This document shows positions 56,560 to 64,000 of a stretch of 64,000 nt of DNA, one piece after another. Positions within the stretch are counted from its first letter, which is position 1. Each line of letters opens with the position of its first letter. Below the pieces are notes generated by a model that searched no databases, had not been told where the DNA came from, and saw nothing but the letters and a program-made list of their open reading frames with translations. Source of the stretch: Sycobia sp. Sy_11 (Eukaryota > Arthropoda > Insecta > Hymenoptera > Epichrysomallidae); contig JACCIC010000038.1 of assembly GCA_018907035.1 (NCBI GenBank), forward strand, positions 1,764,001 to 1,828,000, in the 5' to 3' direction. The translations under genes and the position numbers were made by a program.

Positions 56560-57235
56560 TATGCCTATTAAATAAGCACCGATGGACTCATTTGTTCCTT
56601 GTGTTCAACGCGAATGTGGGTCTTGTCTGCTTGCATGCGATAGAGGTGTGCTTTGTGGCGTGTGCTGTGCCTGAATATTCATCAACGCTAGACATTGCTG
56701 TATCGCTGCCGCCAAGGTGTTGGTATTAATCCATACCTCCGGCAAGTTGTTGCCATTATTTATACCGGTGCTATGCGCCGGTAGCACCGTTCCTGTTGAG
56801 GGATTACCTTGCGGTGAAGAAAGGCGTGGAAACATTGGCCATGGTGGCGGCCTATTGCTACAGATCTATTGTGTGCTTGTCGTTTGCTTGTTCTCTATTC
56901 TTCCTTATTCAGGGGCTATGTTCGTAGCTACTACTACCTTGATGTCAATTTCTGTTGAATTGAGGACGTTCGCTATATCGGATAACTTGTGTGAATCCTC
57001 TTCTGTTTTGTCGACTTCATCGGAATCTTTCCATTCTGCTACGTCTTTTCCGAAAAGACGTCGTAATTCACATCAAGTCAGCCTGTTACGAAGAATCTGT
57101 AGTGACTCATCTAATTTTATTTTCTGGAGCTGAGATTCTCTTAGCAGCTCCTCTTTAGTCATTTCGGCGAACATACTGTTCAGCCGTCTTTTTTCACTCG
57201 TCACTATATCGTTTTTGATCGGTGCAGATGCCATT
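56560..57235 (-). pseudogene. Gypsy gag, N-terminal part, broken
   Basis: Starts MASAPIKNDIVTSEKRRLNS at 57235, with a helical N-terminus (FAEMTKEELLRESQLQKIKL). It continues through stops to an acidic stretch and a Pro/Ser/Asn-rich linker (SSPQGNPSTGTVLPAHSTG, EVWINTNTLAAAIQQCLALM). It merges into a capsid-like end (NESIGAYLIGIRVLLEKT) that is fused directly to the RT scrap at 56455. No nucleocapsid knuckle is present at this position. Confidence 0.7.
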
Positions 57236-57239
57236 TAAA

Positions 57240-60038
57240 TTTAGTTAATAGTTAACCTAATTAAAGTTATTTATTATTAAAAGAAATTATTTATAGTATG
57301 ATTTTTCCTAATATGAGCGCGATTATTTGTTGCGCGGTTTCATGTTAAATTGTTTTTTATTTGTTAAACTATAATGATTAATTTGTTAAATTATAATTAT
57401 TGCTAATATCCAGATTTGTTCATACTATGACACTCATCTAAGCCTGTTTCCTCTAGATTTACAGCACCGGGTTAACTGATAACAAAGTAAAATACCATAA
57501 AATTCTTCAAAATGACTTAAAATTATTTATAATTAATTATATTCATTTATTTATTCCGGTGACGTGTTTATGTTAGTTTTGTTTGAAATCATTTCCTTAT
57601 GTCCTCTTGTTTGATTACCATGAAGCCTATTTAGTCCCGGTAATTGTTTTAGTAAACATAATAATTATTTATTGTGACAGTCACTTAGAGGTTTCTAGTG
57701 ACATAAGTAAACATGTAATATAAATTTTTATTGCCAGAAAGTACTGTGTAAATTGAACAAAATTGGGTTATTATTAATAATTTATCTTTATTTAGGTTCA
57801 ATTTATTATATTGTTGTTATTATTATTATTATTATTATTGAGGTTGTTGTTTTATTATTTTATGATCTGTTATTAATTGTGTTAACTATTTTCTCTTCAT
57901 TGCTCTGCTGTTAACTTTTCATGTCACCACTTCCTTGGATGTTTCCTTAACACTCTTGTTGTTGTCTGTATCAGATGTTTATCAATTAGTGCAAAATTAA
58001 TTACACTTTTATATTATGTTTTCCTATAATTCTCAATTATCAAAATTGAGGATATCGTTTACTTATCAATGTCAAATTCAGTCCTGATGTTATATCTTGT
58101 CAAACGTTATGATAGTTATTATTATTTATATGGTATATTTTATTATTATTTAGTTTTATGAACAGTTCTTATATTAGGTATATTATTTATAATGATTTTA
58201 ATATATTAGTCTTATTAGTTAAAATCTAAAAACTATTAGTTCTCTCAGGAGCGAACCTTCTTGGTTCAGTTTTCGCACTATCTGTTAAAGTTGTGGTGAT
58301 TAGACCGGAATATACTGAATTATTATTATTTACAGTTTAAAAAAAAGGAAGTTAATTATTAATTAACAATTCAAATTATAACTACAATGTTTGTCACAAT
58401 TCTAATAGCGTGTACATTTTATACATTTAGATTTAACAGTGTAATCTCAATCATGCAGCTTCCTTTGCTTTTATATGTTGTTTTAGACCATAATTGTTCG
58501 TAATATTGCTTAGTTAAAAGGCTTCTTTAGTTATTATAATAATTTAATCTTTGTCCTCCTGGCTCAGTCCTGATGAGGTCTCTTTACGTTAAGGACAAGT
58601 ATCTGATGTGCGTGGTTTATGTGCTCCAGCCTATAACTATGTACATATATGTAGCAAGAGTATAGCTATTTATTTAAATAAAACGGGGAAAATTAGATTT
58701 TTAAAAGATGAACTTACTAAAGGTATGGTATTCAAATAATTCTAGGGATTATCGAGGGAACCAAGTGTGCATAACCAGCTATTTTAGTGTCAATCCTGTA
58801 TTAATACTCCCTTGCCGATGCTCAAAACTGAGCTACTTATTATTTTCCTGACATTCATTTTTAACTACTCAATTCTTTTGAATTTCATTTCCACCATGCT
58901 GTGGATTTTTACTGACCTGAAGCACTTTGCAGAATTGGAATTTTGCAATTCCTTCCTGGTGATTTGCCTCTGACAATTTTCATATATGTACTGACATGTG
59001 CGTAGGTTAGGTTACGCTTATATTACTCTCTCTCTCTCTGTTTGATTTATAGGTAGATTGTGCTTTTAAATTGACAAAGGGACTATACCTAAATTAAGAA
59101 AAAGGTAATGTGGCCGTAAGGGGAAAGGGCAAAAATGTATACATATGGAGTAAATATATTATAATATATGTAGATTAATTAATAGGGGAAATTATATATA
59201 TGAACATGTAATATATATAAGTACATATGTTATTTTAGATAATGTGGACATGAATAAATTTATCTCAAATAAATAATTGGGTTTTAAGGTGAACTGGTCT
59301 TCAAATAGAGCAGCGAACGTGCATTTAAGATTCTCACTTGCTGTGCTTAATATTGGTAGTGCTTATTAGACTGTATATTATACATACTGGTGCATTACAA
59401 CATACAGTACTCATTACATTTAATTTATAAAATAAAGCGCTGCTTGTATTTCAAAACTATTTCAATATTATAATTATATTTATTTTATTCCATATATGTA
59501 AACATTTCATGAATCATTCAGCGAGCACCTTATAGATTTGCACAACTTTAAGCTTATATAAATTCAGTCTAAGTGACTCTTTTTCTGTATAAACACTACA
59601 GACAAGATGGTTCTATTGACCTTGTATTGACACAGTATACAAGGTGCTTGCTGAATATGTAAATATAAAGGTGAAAACTTAATCTATTTCCAGAAAATAA
59701 GCATAGTATATTTTAAACATTTATCTAATTATATCTATAACATATATACTGGCTTTGTACTTAGCAATGGGGCAAAGGGATAATTTTACATTTAATAGTA
59801 CTAGCCAGAAGAGCAAAATTTCAAAGGAAGGTGAGTTGTGTAATACATGATATGATTTAATGCAAACGCAAAGTTTGTTGATTTTCATGTTAAACAGCAG
59901 TAAGTTATAAACAGATTTTTGCAATATAATTGTGTGTAACTTATGGGGATAGCAGGAGCAAGCAGCATTAGCAAAAATATGTATGGGAACTGGCATGCTG
60001 ACACTGCGCATGGTTACAGAGGTTATTCTCTGCGTCTC
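57240..60038. other. 2.8-kb AT-rich stretch between gypsy primer site and gag
   Basis: No frame or recognised repeat. It is far longer than a usual gypsy leader, so it is probably an AT-rich insertion or an unusually long 5' untranslated region. Contains a degenerate CCTGATGAGG...GTTAAGGAC string at 58568-58600 that lacks the hammerhead GAAA and is not called. Confidence 0.4.
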
Positions 60039-60068
60039 CTGTTGGCCCCACGCATTGGGCGCCATTTA

Positions 60069-60785
60069 TAACCAATGTACTAGCACGCGGCTATTTTTAC
60101 CTGCACTTGCTGCTTGACGACAATCCTATATGGGATAAACGGGAGGGGGGAAGTAAGAACGAGCAAATATACAACAGAAATATATATACATTTATTAATA
60201 TTGACAACGTAGCGCGGCTGCTGTTAAAAGCTATATTTACAACGAGTCGACGAGACTCAATCCAGAGCAGGTTCTATCGCGGGATTTACTGTTCATCACA
60301 TATACGGCATGCGATGGCGCGGTAAGGGGGGATGCGGAGACAAGCGTGGCTGTAGACGTGGTGAGACGGGAGGGTGCGAGGTGGAACTTAATGCAACAAC
60401 TGTACTTGCCAGCGCTTTTGATCGGCGGGGCTCTCGGCTCCGGGCGGCAGATGCCCAGATGGCACGGGATGGGCCGTGCGGCGGCAGTAAAGGCCAATTG
60501 CGTGGCAGATGTGGCGCGCAGTCAGCACCACCAAGATGACAGCGGGCTTGGCCGCTCTCCGTGCGCACAACGGCGTGGATGTACACGGCGCTTCCTCGCG
60601 TTACCTGTCACTTAGAGACGATCACTCATCTTCGACTCTCTAGGTATGCACGAGGGATACATACACTGGCTCTCTCCCTCAGTTCGTCCTATTTTTCACC
60701 CGTGTTTGACGAAGATGGCGTGTTGCATAAGCGGTTGCTAAAGTCGTTCGTTCTACTCGGCGATTCGATAACAAATATGTCGGTT

Positions 60786-60839
<54 letters not shown>

Positions 60840-61010
60840 CTCATTTTGGAGGTTACACTTATCTCGTGGCGGCACCGACGCAGTGCGTTGGTGAACACCT
60901 CCGTGGCTGTTGCTGATGATGCTAAAGGGGGGAGGAGAGGGAAGTATGTCGTCAAGCATATTTGGACATGTACACTAGAGACAATATATCTATACCATAT
61001 TACCAAATTA
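60069..61010 (-). repeat. Right LTR region of the gypsy element
   Basis: The first ~340 bp match 52425-52727, with a ~40-bp extra block at about 60253-60292. Beyond 60405 it is CpG-rich (60405-60600) and includes (AT)n at 60789-60836; the left LTR lacks this part. The right boundary is uncertain. Confidence 0.6.
60789..60836. repeat. (AT)n microsatellite
   Basis: Dinucleotide tract in the right LTR region. Confidence 0.95.
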
Positions 61011-61593
61011 TTTTATAGCTAACCTACTAACTCCTACTCGCAGTATTAGATATCCTCCTAAATTGAATCCTAAATTGGTGTTATCATTAATTATATTCAT
61101 ACTTGGGTATGTTTTGATAGATACAGAATTTCAGTATTCGGGCCATTTTCAGCCTATGCTAATTGCATTCCAAACAAGCATGTGTAGCTACATACACTTG
61201 GGGTGGTGCCGGTTATCTTCTGTTATCAGAGACCTCTCACTGTTTTTATAGAGTATTTTATAGGCGGACGAGTGACGTAGTCCACCAAGAAGGAGAATTC
61301 TAATACAGTTTTCAAGTTAAGAAAGAGGAGAAAGAAAAGTTCATGCGGTAGGTAAAGATCTGTATGCATACAAGTACATGTAGCACATTGGTAGGGAGAA
61401 AATTAGACAGATAGTAGAAAAGGGTAAATAGTTTTTAGAATCATATAACATGTACACATGAATTTATGAATTTTGAATGAAATTATACTAGTGCATTAAA
61501 TACATGGAGCGTGTATTACATTAATACTGTTAAATTTACACTCAACTATTATTAAAATTCTTTCCTATTTCTTGTCTATGCAAAGTTCATATA
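61011..61593. other. AT-rich DNA, nothing recognised
   Basis: No gene or repeat match seen. Confidence 0.4.
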
Positions 61594-62861
61594 TTAGGTT
61601 GTCAAATATCTCCCTTTCGCTTTTTTGCTCTTCATTCAATGCTTTATAAAAAGTGTTACAGTGGTCGGATTTACTACAAATATGCGCTGTTTTGTTCGAT
61701 AATCTGTTTCCATCTAGACGGCAACTTCATAATACCCCTATCGTAGAAACCCCTCTCCTTATTTGCGAAGAACGCGGACAGCTACTTTTCCAACTTTACA
61801 CCACCAAAGGCGTTCGACATGGATAGGAACAGGTGGTAATCACTTGGCGCTATATCCGGGCTATATGGTGGATGCGATAAAACCTCCCATCCGAACTCCC
61901 CTAGCTTCTGACGAGTCATCAATGAAGTCTGTGGTCAGGCGTTGTCCTGGTAGAACACTACACCCTTTCTGTTGGCCAATTGTAGACGCTTCTAGACGAT
62001 AGCCTGCTTCAAGCGCTCCAGTTGTTCACGGTAGATGGTAGAATTAAACGTCTGGCCATATGGGACCAGCTCATAGTAGATGATTCGCTTCCAATCCCAC
62101 CAAACACACAGCAAAACCTTCCTGGCCGTCAATCCCGGCTTGGTCACTATTGGGGACGGTCCACCGGCCTTGGACCACGACTGTTTTCAATTGATATTAT
62201 CGTATGTGATTCATTTTTCGTCATCAATCACCATCCGCTTCAAAAATGGGCCGAGTTCGTTCCGTTTCAGCAGCAGATCGCAGGCGTTGATTCAGTCCAA
62301 AAGGTTTTTTTGCGTCAAATCATGCGGCACCCAAACATCAAGCTGTTTTTTTTATCCAGCCTTCTGCAGATGGTTTAAAATGTTTTGTTGACTAACTCTC
62401 ATCTCCTGGGTGATTTCACGAGATGCCACATGCCAGTCTAACTCTATAAATTCCATGATTTGATCGGTATTCGTCGTCACAGGTCTTCCGCCGGCTTGCT
62501 TATCCATGTTATCGTTTTCACCGGCTCTGAATCGTCGAAACCATTCCTCTGCGGTGTGAAGTGATAGCGTGCCATCCCTCAAAATACCATTAATCTTACG
62601 GAACGTTTCTCTAACGGATTTTCTTTTGACGAAGGAAAACTTTAAAATAGCGCAAATTTCGGCGTTAGTGAACTCCATGTTTACACGTCTATAACTTTTG
62701 AACGTAATATCCAAACTAACATGCATAGCGTCATTTTGTATGTTATGTGAAGACCTTTTAAATGATTTATAGTATTGCAAGATAAAAGCTCTGTAGCGCT
62801 TTGTACATAGCCGCGAAATTCATAAGACAAAAAGGCGGAAGGGAGGTATTTGACAACCTAA
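61594..62861 (-). mobile_element. mariner, complete in length, decayed (minus strand), 1,268 bp
   Basis: TTAGGTTGTCAAATATCTCC at 61594 is mirrored by GGAGGTATTTGACAACCTAA (with one extra base) ending at 62861. TA stands on each side (61592-61593, 62862-62863). The transposase lies between in reverse. Confidence 0.92.
61674..62678 (-). pseudogene. mariner transposase, full length with several in-frame stops
   Basis: The span is 335 codons, ATG at 62678 (MEFTNAEICAILKFSFVKRK) to TAG at 61674. Helix-turn-helix: SVRETFRKINGILRDG and EEWFRRFRAGENDNMD. Linker: DVWVPHDLTQKN. Catalytic triad: MVIDDEK (first Asp), VVFYQDNA (second Asp), SHPPYSPDIAPSDYHLF (third Asp), all present. At least five stops interrupt the frame, but the total length is still a multiple of three, so decay was mostly by substitution. 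Confidence 0.88.
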
Positions 62862-62863
62862 TA

Positions 62864-63635
62864 AAATGCGTTACTAATTTATTCAGCATTGTTTCCAAGA
62901 TTTTATAGAAATAATATTATTCAAGTTAAGAGGATAAACAAGTATATATTTAGCATTGTTTCTTATATTTTTTGAAAATGCGGTGCATATGTAAGAGGAA
63001 CAAGAAAGAATATGCAACAAAAGAATGTGTTTACATGTTCCATGTACATTGTGGAGGATATTCTAAAATATTGTATTAAAATTTAAATAAGTAAATTATT
63101 CGCATAATTGTTTTTACATTATTCATATTTTGAGAAAAACACATGTCTATTGAACAGGCTTTATTATATATAAACACATTAACCACTTTATTTTATTTAT
63201 CTTAGGAATCGAGTTGGTTTTGTCTTTAATTAATAAACCTTACACTTATTCGGTCGTTTTAGAACAATCATGTTTATAAACAAGCATGTGTGTTTCTCAT
63301 CAAATAATATATATAGTCATTATGGATAAGTTTTAGATATGTGTTTCTTACTAATATTCAGAACAATTTCTAACAGTATATTATGAAATTATTGACATGC
63401 TTGTGCTCAGGCAATTTTGAGGGAAATTGTTTTCGAGGGGAAGGCGAATGGTGGCTGTTGTCATATATACCTTATAGAGTAGACAATAGTGCTTAATTTA
63501 CCTTGTTATTCTCCTATAGATATGTAAATATCTATAGAACACGGCATTGAGGAATAGAAAGCGAGATTTTACGTGTACTTCTAAGAAAAACAATTGAATT
63601 GTACTTCTGTCGACTGCCCATATACAAATTAATAA

Positions 63636-63638
<3 letters not shown>
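62864..63638. other. AT-rich DNA, nothing recognised
   Basis: No gene or repeat match seen. Confidence 0.4.
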
Positions 63639-63675
<37 letters not shown>

Positions 63676-64000
63676 TGGTCTTACAGTCCAATCAATTTCA
63701 ACCAAAAATAAAATAAAATAAAAATAAAAATAAAAATAAAATAAAAATAAAAACTAAAAAATAAAAAATAAAAATAACAATAAAAAATAAAAAATAAGAA
63801 ATACAAATAATAAATAATAAAAATAAAAAATAAAAATTAAAAATAAAAATTAAATTAAAAATTAAATTAAAATGATAATGACAGTCAGACTGTCCTTGTT
63901 TATATTCACCCCCGTAGACTAATCTGAAAATAAAATATTAGCTGAAAAAATTCTTTGTTAGTAAAGTGCAGTCTGACTGTCCCCAACACCCTTACCTAAT
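63639..64000 (-). mobile_element. Penelope-like element 3' end, running off the window (minus strand)
   Basis: After a T run (63640-63673) the sequence is the reverse complement of about 29020-29345, including ATTGGTCTTACAGTCCAATC, the AAAATAAAA block, GACAGTCAGACTGTCC, CACCCCCGTAGACTAATCTG and GCAGTCTGACTGTCCCCAAC. It is almost identical to the copy at 27591, so it is young. The hammerhead would lie about 30-40 bp past 64000. Confidence 0.9.

Larger units (their letters stand above)
52425..61010 (-). mobile_element. Ty3/gypsy retrotransposon with tRNA-Lys type primer site, rearranged (minus strand)
   Basis: Related LTR sequences lie at 52425-52727 and 60069-60405 in the same orientation (ATGTACTAGCACGCGGCTAT, CGACAATCCTATATGGGAT, GATAACGTAGCGCGGCTG). 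On the minus strand the sequence just inside the right LTR (60040-60062) reads TGGCGCCCAATGCGTGGGG, matching a tRNA-Lys primer site apart from two extra bases. Coding order on the minus strand is gag, a scrap of RT, integrase, an acidic frame, then a zinc-knuckle frame. Protease, most of RT and RNase H are deleted. Confidence 0.8.

Noticed and set aside
58568..58600. Possible fourth hammerhead: CCTGATGAGG followed by GTTAAGGAC
   Set aside because: The GAAA half of the core is missing and stem II does not form, so it is most likely chance similarity to the PLE hammerheads.

Overview
The window is AT-rich animal DNA, almost certainly from an insect. Several kinds of mariner element, Penelope-like retroelements, a Jockey LINE, patchy CpG-rich unique islands and long (TA)n tracts make a hymenopteran such as an ant the best guess; that assignment is inference. 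No bacterial-style operons, rRNA, true tRNA or CRISPR arrays are present.

One host gene is clear. Nine + strand exons between 15222 and 36416 encode most of the BEACH domain and the start of the WD40 part of neurobeachin (Drosophila rugose/DAKAP550, vertebrate NBEA/LRBA). Splice sites and phases agree at all nine exons and there are no stops. The exon before 15222 (end of the PH-BEACH linker and start of BEACH) and the WD40 exons after 36416 were not found, so positions 1-15221 and 36417-64000 are probably introns of the same gene. The only other host-gene trace is a decayed, unspliced piece resembling URB1 (NPA1) at 46018-47306.

Nearly everything else is mobile or repetitive DNA. 345-1140: Penelope-like element (PLE) end in reverse, bracketed by inverted repeats. 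3629-7189: relic of an LTR element, invaded by a 2-kb foldback (3896-5955). 10515-11150 and 16665-17440: diverged direct duplicates. 12012-15085: copia gag-integrase body enclosed by PLE ends. 15392-16465: irritans-like mariner. 19379-22016: mariner end, short tandem duplication and an inverted 60-bp minisatellite. 22380-25990: Jockey element, minus strand. 27591-29352: PLE with an open reverse transcriptase/GIY-YIG frame and a hammerhead ribozyme. 29489-31324 and 37069-38034: two solo LTRs of one family in opposite orientation, the first swollen by a 13-unit minisatellite. 38743-38947 and 47446-47651: tRNA-derived SINEs with perfect target duplications. 39251-41100: tandem ~320-bp repeat split by a nearly intact mariner. 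42030-44714 and 52425-61010: internally deleted Ty3/gypsy elements, minus strand. 44754-45767 and 61594-62861: two more mariner families. 50341-51943: Kolobok-like DNA transposon flanked by TTAA. 63639-64000: another reverse PLE end running off the window.

Most mobile elements are broken by stops, frameshifts or internal deletions. The two that look youngest are the PLE at 27591 (open frame of 394 codons) and the mariner at 39576 (345-codon frame with one TGA). The most unusual structures are the PLE/copia chimera, the inverted minisatellite, the giant foldback with a GC-rich insert, and the LTR that carries its own minisatellite.
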